From NCBI RefSeq assembly GCF_019443965.1, contig NZ_CP040814.1, positions 496,001 through 560,000 of the forward strand: a stretch of 64,000 nt of DNA, given 5' to 3'. Below, piece by piece: positions 52,858 through 60,735 of the stretch. This DNA comes from Salinibacterium sp. M195. Lineage in GTDB: Bacteria > Actinomycetota > Actinomycetes > Actinomycetales > Microbacteriaceae. The first letter of the stretch is position 1. Every line of letters starts with the position of its first letter. The position numbers and the translations under genes are program-made. Below the pieces are notes generated by a model. It was not told the origin of the DNA and did no database searches. It was given only the letters and a program-made list of their open reading frames with translations.

Positions 52858-53160
52858 CTAGCTATGCGGGCGAGCCTCAACGCCCAACTTTTCGCACGCA
52901 GCATCGTAGAGTTTCACGATCTCATGGCGGATCTCCGCACGTTCGCTGATCGGGGTACTCCACGGCACAGTGACGTGATGTTCGATGCCGTCGACATCGG
53001 AGTACTGCCAGGTGCCTTCGACTCCATCGAGCGACACCATTGCCGCGGAGATGGCGGCGGATTCCGCAAACGCACGAACGATGAGCAAGTTGTCATCGTT
53101 GTGGTCGCTATTCATGTGGGCGAGAACTGCGGACACGATTTCTTTGCTAAAAGTGGTCAC
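52858..53160 (-). CDS. DUF2470 protein (HugZ C-terminal-like)
   Basis: 100 residues: SKEIVSAVLAHMNSDHNDDNLLIVRAFA is the DUF2470 signature (HMNxDHxDD), as in the C-terminal part of HugZ-type heme-degrading proteins. The conserved His residues could bind heme or metal. It is a stand-alone domain here; heme oxygenase lies in the same region. Divergent from the copper ATPase. Confidence 0.85.
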   Translation of the reverse strand: MTTFSKEIVSAVLAHMNSDHNDDNLLIVRAFAESAAISAAMVSLDGVEGTWQYSDVDGIEHHVTVPWSTPISERAEIRHEIVKLYDAACEKLGVEARPHS

Positions 53161-53201
53161 GGCTCTACGCTAGCTGGGAGTTGGCTTTCGCCACTTGAAT
53201 G

Positions 53202-53218
53202 ATACCCCCGTGGGGTAT
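53202..53218. promoter_or_regulatory. CsoR-type copper operator
   Basis: ATACCCC-CGT-GGGGTAT is a perfect palindrome with a 3-base centre and matches the G-tract palindromes bound by the copper repressor CsoR. TATAGC (53216-53221) at its right edge could be the -10, placing transcription start at or next to the ATG at 53231. Confidence 0.75.
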
Positions 53219-53230
53219 AGCGTGGCGGTT

Positions 53231-55303
53231 ATGGATGAGATGACCGAACATTCGAGCCACACCGAGCACGCCGAGCGCACCGAGAATGGTGAGCACGAAC
53301 ACTCGGGTCACAGCGGGCATAGCGGTCACGCCGATCATGTGGCCCAGTTTCGCCGCCTGTTCTGGATCATGCTGGTGATGGCGATCCCTGTTGCCGGCTT
53401 CAGCATGATGTTTGCGCAGATCTTGGGATATTCGCTTCCCGACTCGGCTTTCATCCAGTGGATCTCGCCCGTGCTCGGCACTGTCATGTTCTTCTGGGGC
53501 GGCAAGCCGTTCTTGACGGGAGGCTTCTCCGAGCTGAAGGCCCGCAAGCCGGGAATGATGCTGCTGATTTCGATGGCGATTACTGTCGCCTTTGTCGCGT
53601 CGTGGGCATCCACTCTCGGCCTGATCGCCCACGAACTCGACTTCTGGTGGGAGCTTGCTCTGCTGCTGGTCGTGATGTTGCTCGGCCACTGGGTCGAAAT
53701 GCGCTCGCTGGCTCAGACCTCGAGTGCGCTCGACTCGCTTGCCGCGTTGCTTCCGGATGAGGCGGAAAAGGTCGAAGGGGATGAGTTCGTCACCGTGCAT
53801 CCGTCTGACCTCATTGTTGGCGACGTCGTGATTGTTCGTCCCGGTGGACGAGTGCCCGCCGATGGCGAAGTAACTGACGGTTCGGCGGAGCTAGATGAGT
53901 CGATGATTACAGGAGAGTCGCAGCCGGTTGTGCGCGGAGTGGGCGACCGCGTTGTGGCGGGAACCGTCGCCACCGACAACTCGATCCGCGTCAAGGTCAC
54001 GGCGATCGGCGAAGACACGGCGCTCGCGGGCATCACCAAACTCGTCGAAACGGCGCAGAATTCCTCGTCGCCGGCCCAGCGCATTGCCGACACCGCAGCG
54101 GGTTGGCTGTTCTGGTTTGCGCTCGGTGCCGCGGCGATCACTGCCACCGTATGGACCCTCGCGGGCAGCCCCGATGACGCGATCGTGCGCACGATCACCG
54201 TCTTGGTCATCGCGTGCCCTCACGCTCTCGGTCTCGCCATCCCGCTCGTCGTCTCGATCTCTACCGAGCGCGCAGCCCGCGCCGGAGTGCTCGTGAAAGA
54301 CCGCCTCGCCCTCGAAACTATGCGCAAGGTCGACACCGTTCTCTTCGACAAGACGGGAACGCTCACGAAGGGCGAGCCCGCCGTCACGCACGTCGCGGCG
54401 GTCGGGGATGCGACGGAAGACGACGTTCTTCGGTTCGCGGCTGCCGCTGAATACGACAGCGAGCATCCGCTGGCGAAGGCGATTGTGGCGGCGTCGCAGG
54501 AGCGCAAACTCGAGCGAGTCAGCGCCTCACGCTTCAGCTCATCGAGTGGGGTTGGGGTCGAAGCTTCTGTTGATGGCGCGACGATCAGCGTTGGCGGGCC
54601 GAGCATGCTGCGCCAACACGACCAGCAGGCCGTTGAGCTGACAACGGAGTGGGCGGATCAGGGCGCGATTATTCTGCACGTGCTCTCTGATGGGCACGTG
54701 ATCGGGGCAATTGGGCTCGCGGACGAAGTGCGCGAAGACTCGCGCCAGGCAATCGATGCCCTGCACGATCGGGGCGTCACGGTCGTCATGATCACGGGAG
54801 ACGCCGATGCTGTGGCGCAGTCGGTGGCCGCCGAACTCGGCATCGACCGCGTGTTCTCGGGCGTGCATCCAGAAGACAAAGCCAGCAAGGTTGCCGAGCT
54901 GCAGAAGGCGGGCGGCACCGTCGCGATGGTCGGTGACGGCGTGAACGATGCGCCAGCGCTCGCCCAAGCGGATGTCGGAATCGCGATCGGCGCCGGAACA
55001 GACGTGGCCATCGCCTCGGCCGGCGTTGTGCTCGCTAGCGACGACCCGCGCTCGGTGCTTGCCGTGTTTGAACTCTCGCGCCGCAGCTATGCCAAGATGC
55101 GCCAAAACCTGTGGTGGGCTGCCGGCTATAACCTGATCTCGGTGCCTCTTGCTGCGGGAATCCTTGCCCCCATCGGGTTCGTGCTGCCGATCTCCGTCGG
55201 CGCGCTGCTCATGTCGGCCTCGACCGTTGTTGTCGCGGCGAACGCGCAACTGTTGCGCCGCCTCGACCTGCGGCCCGAAGCGGTTATTGCGCGCAAGGAC
55301 TAG
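53231..55303 (+). CDS. copper-translocating P-type ATPase, CopB-like
   Basis: Exports copper (Cu+ or Cu2+/Ag+) with ATP. 690 residues from ATG 53231; an upstream in-frame TTG would place the operator inside the gene. The N-terminus is His-rich (EHEHSGHSGHSGHADH) with no CxxC metal domain. The translocation motif is CPH (VIACPHALGLAIPLVV), the mark of P1B-3/CopB; phosphorylation site DKTGTLTKG, TGES actuator loop, HP in SEHPLAKA, MVGDGVNDAPAL hinge. Possibly translated from a leaderless message. The last codons coincide with a fragment homologous to kduD. Confidence 0.93.
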   Translation: MDEMTEHSSHTEHAERTENGEHEHSGHSGHSGHADHVAQFRRLFWIMLVMAIPVAGFSMMFAQILGYSLPDSAFIQWISPVLGTVMFFWGGKPFLTGGFSELKARKPGMMLLISMAITVAFVASWASTLGLIAHELDFWWELALLLVVMLLGHWVEMRSLAQTSSALDSLAALLPDEAEKVEGDEFVTVHPSDLIVGDVVIVRPGGRVPADGEVTDGSAELDESMITGESQPVVRGVGDRVVAGTVATDNSIRVKVTAIGEDTALAGITKLVETAQNSSSPAQRIADTAAGWLFWFALGAAAITATVWTLAGSPDDAIVRTITVLVIACPHALGLAIPLVVSISTERAARAGVLVKDRLALETMRKVDTVLFDKTGTLTKGEPAVTHVAAVGDATEDDVLRFAAAAEYDSEHPLAKAIVAASQERKLERVSASRFSSSSGVGVEASVDGATISVGGPSMLRQHDQQAVELTTEWADQGAIILHVLSDGHVIGAIGLADEVREDSRQAIDALHDRGVTVVMITGDADAVAQSVAAELGIDRVFSGVHPEDKASKVAELQKAGGTVAMVGDGVNDAPALAQADVGIAIGAGTDVAIASAGVVLASDDPRSVLAVFELSRRSYAKMRQNLWWAAGYNLISVPLAAGILAPIGFVLPISVGALLMSASTVVVAANAQLLRRLDLRPEAVIARKD

Positions 55304-55336
55304 CGGTCGAGCCAGCCGCCATCCACGTTGAGGATG
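55299..55336 (-). pseudogene. 38-base 3' fragment of a KduD-like dehydrogenase gene
   Basis: Read on the minus strand this codes for ILNVDGGWLDR and a stop, the C-terminus of a KduD-type SDR. It matches the end of the intact gene (58769 on) at 35 of 38 bases, beginning just before the stop codon. The homology ends abruptly at 55336. The ATPase stop codon lies inside it. Confidence 0.7.
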
Positions 55337-55352
55337 AGCCGGGCTTAGCTTG

Positions 55353-55862
55353 CTAGTCAGTGTCGGAGGAGAGTGATCTTGGCGGCTGCCATCCCTCCTG
55401 CTTTCGGATTGCTCGCTGGATACTCAGACTGATTTCTCGCAGCTGACTCTGTTGCGCCTTTGTGAGCGGATCGAGGACAAATTCCGTGACCGACAAAGCG
55501 TGTACGGGGGTGGCCTTTTCGAGCATCTCCAGCCCGGCCTCGGTCAGGCTGGTAAGCATCGACCGCCCATCCAGGGGGTCTCGAGTGCGCTGTGCCCAAC
55601 CCCGCCCCTCAATGCGTGACACTGCTCGAGACAGCCGCGAGAGCGAGCTGTTCGCATAATCAGCCAGAACGGTCATCCTCAGCGTGTGGTCCGGCGCGTC
55701 AGCCAATGCGAACAGGATGCCGTACTCAAAGTGCGTGAGATCGAAACCGCGGACCAGAGGGGCGTCGAGGGCGGGCGGCAGCCATTCCAGTACCGTCGCA
55801 AGCGCCGCCCACGTCGCGAGGTCATCTCCTGTGAGACGGTTCGGGGCGCTGGAATCAGTCAT
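55353..55862 (-). CDS. MarR-family regulator
   Basis: 169 residues with a winged helix: HFEYGILFALADAPDHTLRMTVLADYANSSLSRLSRAVSRIEGRGWAQRTRDPLDGRSMLTSLTEAGLEML, containing the MarR wing motif DGRS. It diverges from a short-chain dehydrogenase gene across 92 bases holding repeated palindromic sites and most likely represses it and itself in response to a small molecule. Confidence 0.92.
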   Translation of the reverse strand: MTDSSAPNRLTGDDLATWAALATVLEWLPPALDAPLVRGFDLTHFEYGILFALADAPDHTLRMTVLADYANSSLSRLSRAVSRIEGRGWAQRTRDPLDGRSMLTSLTEAGLEMLEKATPVHALSVTEFVLDPLTKAQQSQLREISLSIQRAIRKQEGWQPPRSLSSDTD

Positions 55863-55878
55863 GGTTACACATTACAGG

Positions 55879-55935
55879 TTTACTTGACTGAGCAACCAAA
55901 TGAGGTTAGTTTTTACTTGACTGAGCAAGTAAAAA
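55879..55935. promoter_or_regulatory. operators for the MarR regulator
   Basis: TTTACTTGACTGAGCAA occurs twice (55879-55895 and 55912-55928), 33 bases apart. The second copy is part of a perfect palindrome, TTTTTACTTG (55910-55919), ACTGAG, CAAGTAAAAA (55926-55935). The sites lie in the divergent promoter region between marR and SDR starts. Confidence 0.8.
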
Positions 55936-55954
55936 ACGAGAGGTTCCTTCGACC

Positions 55955-56746
55955 ATGGATATGCAGCTGGAAAACAAACGTGCCTTTGTAAGCGGTTCGT
56001 CGCAAGGCATCGGGTATTCGATCGCGAAGGCGCTTCTCCGGGAGGGCGTAGCGGTGGTCATCAACGGCCGTGACGACAGCCGGCTCCAGCAAGCGCTGAA
56101 GAACCTCCAAGCTGAAGTTCCTGGCGGGAACGTGACCGGTATTGCGGCGGACTTTGCGGACGCCGCTGAAGTGCAGCGCCTCCTCGATTCGCTCGGCGGC
56201 GTCGACATCCTTGTTAACAACGTCGGCCTCTTTGACTTGACGACCTTCGCCGAAATATCCGACGATGCCTGGTCGCGCTATTTCGACGTGAACGTAATGA
56301 GCGGAGTCCGACTGTCCCGAGAGTTGATGCCCAGAATGATCGACGCAGGATGGGGTCGAATCATCTTCATTGGGAGCGAATCAGGCGTAAACATACCCGC
56401 TGACATGACGCACTACGGCGTGACCAAGGCGGGAATGCTCGCCTTGAGTAACGGCCTAGCCAAGCTCACCCGCGGTACCGGCGTGACGGTTAACACAATT
56501 CTTGGCGGCCCAACCTACTCAGACGGCGTAGCCGCTACCATCCGCGACATCGCCGAGGCGCAACGACTCTCGACGGATGATCTGAAGGCGACCATCATTG
56601 GGGGGAACCAAACCTCTCTCCTCGAGCGCTTCATCGAGCCTGCCGAAATCGCGAACCTCGCCGTCTATCTCTCGAGCCCGCTTTCCTCTGCAACGAACGG
56701 AGCCGCCGTGCGCGCTGACGGCGGAGTACTGACCGCAATGCTTTGA
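55955..56746 (+). CDS. short-chain dehydrogenase/reductase (MarR-controlled)
   Basis: 263 residues of the classical SDR fold: cofactor loop SGSSQGIGYSIAKALL, NNVGL, catalytic Ser in IGSESG and the YGVTKAG Tyr/Lys pair, C-terminal SSATNGAAVRADGGVL. Similar to 3-oxoacyl-reductase-like enzymes; substrate unknown. The MarR link suggests detoxification or breakdown of the molecule that MarR senses (inference). Not the same subgroup as the KduD-like gene nearby. Confidence 0.9.
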   Translation: MDMQLENKRAFVSGSSQGIGYSIAKALLREGVAVVINGRDDSRLQQALKNLQAEVPGGNVTGIAADFADAAEVQRLLDSLGGVDILVNNVGLFDLTTFAEISDDAWSRYFDVNVMSGVRLSRELMPRMIDAGWGRIIFIGSESGVNIPADMTHYGVTKAGMLALSNGLAKLTRGTGVTVNTILGGPTYSDGVAATIRDIAEAQRLSTDDLKATIIGGNQTSLLERFIEPAEIANLAVYLSSPLSSATNGAAVRADGGVLTAML

Positions 56747-57135
56747 CCGGCGCAGGGGGCAGCGCCGCCCACCGGCGACGGCCAAGAACTGGCGTTCGAG
56801 GGGTATATGGATCCGCCACCGGCCAAAGAGCAGACCATCTGCTGCGCGCGCCGGCGAAGAGTGCGACAGCACCAACAGCGTGTGCGGGTGAGGGATAGTG
56901 GCCCATCCACCCGCCATCGACGTTGAGGATGGCACCCGAGACGTAGTCGGAGCGAGGAACACGGTGGCACCCGCGAGGTCGCTCCCGACGCCCCCGCGAC
57001 CGGCGGGAATGCGGTCGAGGATTGCTATCAAGGCCTCACCTCGACGCTCGGAACCCGCGTGAGCGGTATGAAAAATCTTAACAACTGTCCTCCCGAACTA
57101 TCGATAATGGGAGACCCTGGTTGCCAGCTGATTCG
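56747..57135. other. 389-base stretch without an intact gene
   Basis: The left part (56747-56875) is GC-rich and holds nothing I recognise; the middle is the broken KduD fragment; the right part (57032-57135) is AT-richer and is the downstream flank of the minus-strand gene that follows. Confidence 0.6.
56876..57031 (-). pseudogene. broken 3' part of a KduD-like dehydrogenase gene
   Basis: Minus-strand reading gives IAILDRIPAGRGGVGSDLAGATVFLA, matching the C-terminal part of the intact KduD-like protein, then a 10-base deletion shifts the frame; in the next frame the end continues as VSGAILNVDGGWMGH without the proper stop. Homology with the intact locus runs past the gene end (CAACAGC...TGCGGGTGAG also shared). 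No start, so it is a remnant. Confidence 0.8.
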
Positions 57136-57972
57136 TCAAGTTCTGTTCCGTTGGTCATACAGGCCCAGAAGAGTTTCAAGCATTTTTAGTGCTGAGTCAT
57201 AGTAGAAGGCAACCATCCCAAAGCTAGATGAAACTCGGTACGCGTTGGGGCTACCGTCAGGAAGCTCGATTTTCTCCTTCTCGAGTACCGCAGCCATCAT
57301 GTACGTGTTGTTGTGAGCAATACCACTAGCTTTCTGCCAGAGGATCAGAGGCGGGACTTTCAACTCTGGAACCAAGTCGGCTATTTCGCGAAGCCGTATC
57401 GTAACGCTGCTCAATTTCTTTACTGATGGGTTAGCGAGCGAGGGCACCGAATCCAGCTGGCGCTGGAGAGTAGTTTCTACGCGTTCGAAATCAGGATCGG
57501 ATTTTCCAGACTCATTTTGCATGTTTTGAAGTTGAAGGCGGTTATAGCGAAGCAGCTGTCTTGAACGCAGCAGTCGCTGATCGCTCGACTCTGGTTGCAA
57601 GATCCACAATCCAGTCCCTAGCGCCTCGTAGGCGCTTCGAATTAACGTGAACGAGGACATTGCAAGCAGCTTCCCTCCGCTCTCCTCTACGCTCACCTGC
57701 AGAGCATGTAGGTGATCGAGAGCATTGTTGAGCGCGTTCTGAACCATATCGGGGACAGCGTTATATGGAGCGGCGTCACGGTCTGCAGCAAGAGCGGAAC
57801 CAATCGCAACGGTTAGAACATCGACACGATCTTCAAGTGCTTCCCGCCTTCGGAATCCGCGCTGCAAAAGCTGCAATCCGGCTTGTGCTTCCGTAGGCAA
57901 TTCCGGTACCGGCCAAACTTTTGCATTGGTGCTGGGGATCTCTTCTGCCACCGATTGCTCTCCTATAAACAT
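57136..57972 (-). CDS. helical protein of unknown function, possibly HEPN/DUF5677-like
   Basis: 278 residues, nearly all helix, no signal or transmembrane segment. The segments SSFTLIRSAYEALGTGLWIL, RQLLRYNRLQLQNMQN and LWQKASGIAHNNTYMMAAVL recall the layout of DUF5677/HEPN-like proteins (an early helix with Arg-Ser-x-x-Glu and a late helix with a conserved His), but I cannot confirm this. The gene is AT-richer than the core genome and lies four bases downstream of an SMI1/KNR4 gene, so both were probably acquired together. Confidence 0.6.
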   Translation of the reverse strand: MFIGEQSVAEEIPSTNAKVWPVPELPTEAQAGLQLLQRGFRRREALEDRVDVLTVAIGSALAADRDAAPYNAVPDMVQNALNNALDHLHALQVSVEESGGKLLAMSSFTLIRSAYEALGTGLWILQPESSDQRLLRSRQLLRYNRLQLQNMQNESGKSDPDFERVETTLQRQLDSVPSLANPSVKKLSSVTIRLREIADLVPELKVPPLILWQKASGIAHNNTYMMAAVLEKEKIELPDGSPNAYRVSSSFGMVAFYYDSALKMLETLLGLYDQRNRT

Positions 57973-57976
57973 GTTG

Positions 57977-58546
57977 TTACATCAGATGGCGTTCGGGCCC
58001 CGTAGGTAGCTTTGTGAAATCAAGTTGCCACTCGCCTGTTGGCGTTGCCCGGTACACATGGTGTTCAATGGCCCAACACCACCAGCCAATCCGGTCCGCG
58101 ATGGTCACCACTGGATATTCCTCACCCGACGACGTGGGTTCGTTCACATACGCGAGCGAGTTCGCGCGGCAGGGAGTCGTGATGTCGATGACAACGCTCA
58201 CTGACCCGCCACCGAGTATCAGCCAAGTTGAGTCAGGGTAAGTGTTGACATCGCCGGAGTTCCTTATGTCGAGATCGCGCCGGCCGATCGAGATCGCAGA
58301 TTTCAGGTCGGGAAACCAGTATCCGAACCCCCAAAAAGGAGGCGGGTGGGATTGGTCGGTGCTCCCGTTGTGCCACTGCCAGATCGCCTTGGCATCATTC
58401 GGAAGCGTGATGCCTGCTTCTTCCTCAATGTGGCGGATGGCGTCGGCCGTCAGACCACCACGTACCCGCGACATTGTCGGATGACCGTGCGCGTTCGACA
58501 GGAACTCGAATCGATCAAGTTGCTCTCGAACTTCTGCGGCGCTCAC
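57977..58546 (-). CDS. SMI1/KNR4 family protein
   Basis: 189 residues. GGLTADAIRHIEEEAGITLPNDAKAIWQWHNGS is the start of a SMI1/KNR4 (SUKH) domain, followed by the FWGFGYWFPDLKSAI and WLILGGG strands. In bacteria these proteins are mostly immunity proteins against polymorphic toxins, but solitary ones occur. No toxin is recognisable next to it. GTG start. Likely co-transcribed with the helical protein that follows. Confidence 0.82.
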   Translation of the reverse strand: MSAAEVREQLDRFEFLSNAHGHPTMSRVRGGLTADAIRHIEEEAGITLPNDAKAIWQWHNGSTDQSHPPPFWGFGYWFPDLKSAISIGRRDLDIRNSGDVNTYPDSTWLILGGGSVSVVIDITTPCRANSLAYVNEPTSSGEEYPVVTIADRIGWWCWAIEHHVYRATPTGEWQLDFTKLPTGPERHLM

Positions 58547-58770
58547 GTAGGATCACTGCCCATTACATGGAGCCAGCGTAGGTATTCCCACAGCTGACGG
58601 GGGCAGCGGCACGGTGAGGAAAGAGATCTTTTTCACTTCGGCCCTCTCGCGCTTGGTAAATATTCTTTTATGCAAGTAAAGCTCACCAGTGGTCTCCTGG
58701 CTAGCAGGAAAGCTAAACCACTGTTGGCATCCACAGACGAGGGCGGATGCCAACAGCCTGCGGGTGAGAA
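58547..58770. other. gap upstream of the SMI1 gene and downstream of kduD
   Basis: No gene is supported. The left two-thirds are AT-rich, probably the promoter of the SMI1 operon; the right end has the kduD terminator. Confidence 0.5.
58721..58756 (-). terminator. terminator of the KduD-like gene
   Basis: CTGTTGGCATCC (58721-58732) pairs perfectly with GGATGCCAACAG (58745-58756) around a 12-base loop; on the minus strand TGGTTTAGCTTT follows. It lies 15 bases past the stop codon. Confidence 0.75.
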
Positions 58771-59529
58771 CTAGCGGCCGAGCCAGCCGCCATCCACATT
58801 CAGGATGGCGCCCGAGACGTAGTCGGAGGAGCGCGACGCGAGGAACACGGTGGCACCGGCGAGGTCGCTTCCGACGCCCCAGCGACCGGCGGGGATGCGG
58901 TCGAGGATCGCATTCGAGCGGTCGGGGTCGTCTTGCAAAGCCTGGGTGTTGTCGGTGGCGATGTAGCCGGGGGCGATCGCGTTCACGGTGATGCCCTTGC
59001 TGGCCCACTCGTTGGAGAGTGCCTTGGTGAGGCCGGCGATGCCGGACTTCGCTGCCGTGTAACCGGGCACGTTGATGCCGCCCTGAAAACTGAGCAGCGA
59101 TGCGGTGAAGATGATCTTGCCGCGGCCACGCTCGATCATCGAGCGAGCGATGGCCTGCGTGAGCGTGAACTGGCTCGACAAGTTCACCTGAAGCACCCGA
59201 TCCCACAGCTCGGTGGGGTGCTCGGCGGCAGGGGCGCGCTCGATGGTGCCGGCGTTGTTGACGAGGATGTCCACGTTGCGGGTCGAGAGTGTCTCGCCCA
59301 GCGCGGCGACCGCATCCGGGTCGGCAAAGTCGCACGCGATGCCCTCGAAAGTGCGGCCATACGAGGTGACCGCCTTCTCGATGTCGCTGCCCGAAGCCTC
59401 AATCGTTGCGCTCACGCCGATGATGTTCGCGCCGGCAGCAGCGAGTGCTTCAGCCATGGCGAAGCCGATTCCCCGACGTGCGCCGGTGACGACTGCGGTT
59501 GTTCCGGTGAGGTCAAACATGCCGTTCAT
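58771..59529 (-). CDS. KduD-like short-chain dehydrogenase (2-deoxy-D-gluconate / 5-keto-gluconate type)
   Basis: 252 residues from ATG 59529 with AAGGG six bases upstream (an in-frame GTG at 59556 overlaps the previous gene). SDR motifs: TGARRGIGFAMAEALAAAG, NNAGT, Ser in TASLLSF, YTAAKSG, and the KduD-like tail AILDRIPAGRWGVGSDLAGATVFLASRSSDYVSGAILNVDGGWL. KduD enzymes interconvert keto-deoxy sugar acids with NAD. Downstream of a zinc alcohol dehydrogenase in one operon, so a sugar-acid or polyol route is likely. Confidence 0.85.
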   Translation of the reverse strand: MNGMFDLTGTTAVVTGARRGIGFAMAEALAAAGANIIGVSATIEASGSDIEKAVTSYGRTFEGIACDFADPDAVAALGETLSTRNVDILVNNAGTIERAPAAEHPTELWDRVLQVNLSSQFTLTQAIARSMIERGRGKIIFTASLLSFQGGINVPGYTAAKSGIAGLTKALSNEWASKGITVNAIAPGYIATDNTQALQDDPDRSNAILDRIPAGRWGVGSDLAGATVFLASRSSDYVSGAILNVDGGWLGR

Positions 59530-59552
59530 GGGGTTGCCCTTCTCGTTCGTGC

Positions 59553-60575
59553 TCACTTCTGGCCCGCGACATCCACGAGAATTTTCATTGCATTGCCCGC
59601 GGCAAGGTCAGCAAAAGCTTCGCTGGTTTGCGACAGCGGCACAATGCGCGTGATGAGCAGCTCGGCCGGGATGACGCCGCTATCGATTAGTTCGATGGCC
59701 TTTTCGAAGTCAGTGCGCTGGTAGACGCGCGCACCCATAATCGTGAGTTCGCGCCAGAAGACGCGCTGCAGATTGATTTCGCGAGGCGTGGGGTGAATCG
59801 CGACAACCACGAGGGTTCCGCGCACCTTCGCGAGGTCGGTGGCGCCGAGCACGGCAGCCGCAGCACCCGAGACTTCGAAGACCACGTCGGCACCGGCATC
59901 CGCGGTCCACTCGTTGACCCAGGCAACCTGGTCGACCTCGAGGGGGCTGATGGTCGTGAAGCCGAGCGCTTCGATCTGTGCGCGACGACCGGCGTCAATC
60001 TCGATGACGGCTACCTCAGCGCCAAATTCGCGGGCGACGGATGCGATGAGCACCCCAATCGGACCACCGCCGATAATCACAGCCTTGTCTCCGGGCACCA
60101 AGCCCGACCGGCGAACATCATGCACCGCAACCGCAGCAGGCTCCACGAGCGCGGCGTGATCGAGGCGCAGCTCGGGCGGGAGGGCGACAAGTGTTTCGGC
60201 GGGAACATTCCACTTGCCCTGAAGGGCGCCGGGGGAGTCGATGCCAATGAAATCGAGGTTCTGGCAGATGTGCTGGTTGCCGGCGAGGCAGGCGGGGCAC
60301 GTGTTGTCCCACCAGAGCGGCATGACGGTGACGTGGTCGCCCACATTCCAACCCTCAACGCCGTTGCCGAGAGCGGAAATGGTGCCGCTCATCTCGTGAC
60401 CGAACGTCAAAGGCATTTGCACGCGGGCATCCATGTTGCCGTGCAGGATGTGCATATCGGTGCCGCACAGTCCGTTGTAGGCGACAGCAATTTGAACGTC
60501 ACCGGCTGCCGGAGGCTTCGGTTCGTACTCTTTGACCTCAAGGCGTTGCTCGCCTACATAACTCACGCTCAGCAC
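59553..60575 (-). CDS. zinc-dependent medium-chain alcohol/polyol dehydrogenase
   Basis: 340 residues of the sorbitol/threonine dehydrogenase branch. Catalytic zinc ligands are in GLCGTDMHI and GHEMSG; the structural zinc Cys are in NTCPACLAGNQHIC; NAD binding is GGGPIGVLIASVAREFGAEVAVIEID. Likely oxidises a sugar alcohol or sugar-acid hydroxyl to the ketone that the KduD-like enzyme handles, or the reverse (inference). First gene of the minus-strand pair, divergent from the CoA-transferase. Confidence 0.88.
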   Translation of the reverse strand: MLSVSYVGEQRLEVKEYEPKPPAAGDVQIAVAYNGLCGTDMHILHGNMDARVQMPLTFGHEMSGTISALGNGVEGWNVGDHVTVMPLWWDNTCPACLAGNQHICQNLDFIGIDSPGALQGKWNVPAETLVALPPELRLDHAALVEPAAVAVHDVRRSGLVPGDKAVIIGGGPIGVLIASVAREFGAEVAVIEIDAGRRAQIEALGFTTISPLEVDQVAWVNEWTADAGADVVFEVSGAAAAVLGATDLAKVRGTLVVVAIHPTPREINLQRVFWRELTIMGARVYQRTDFEKAIELIDSGVIPAELLITRIVPLSQTSEAFADLAAGNAMKILVDVAGQK

Positions 60576-60690
60576 TGGTGCGCTCCTTTGCGATTAGTGG
60601 ACACGAAGGGTGGATGAGGGGCAACGTCGGTGCTCGGCACCGGATGTCGCGGCCTGGTTCCCTTGCGTGTATTTCTGCGTCATACTAGCA

Positions 60691-60708
60691 TGATCAAACG
60701 ATTGTTCA
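60691..60708. promoter_or_regulatory. LacI-family operator in the divergent promoter
   Basis: TGATCAAACGATTGTTCA is an imperfect palindrome centred on CG with the AANCGNTT core typical of LacI-family sites. It lies between the alcohol dehydrogenase and CoA-transferase starts, 28 bases before the latter's ATG. The LacI gene at the window end is the likely binder. Confidence 0.65.
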
Positions 60709-60735
60709 CGAGGATCAACAGAAGGCTGAACAGCA

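Noticed and set aside
56519..57031. 170-codon minus-strand gene
   Set aside because: Only its first part matches KduD; the rest is out of frame after a 10-base deletion and runs antisense over the SDR gene, so it is scored as a pseudogene fragment.
58547..58620. Minus-strand frame 58553-59335 reading through kduD
   Set aside because: Arg/His-rich out-of-frame shadow of the KduD-like gene.
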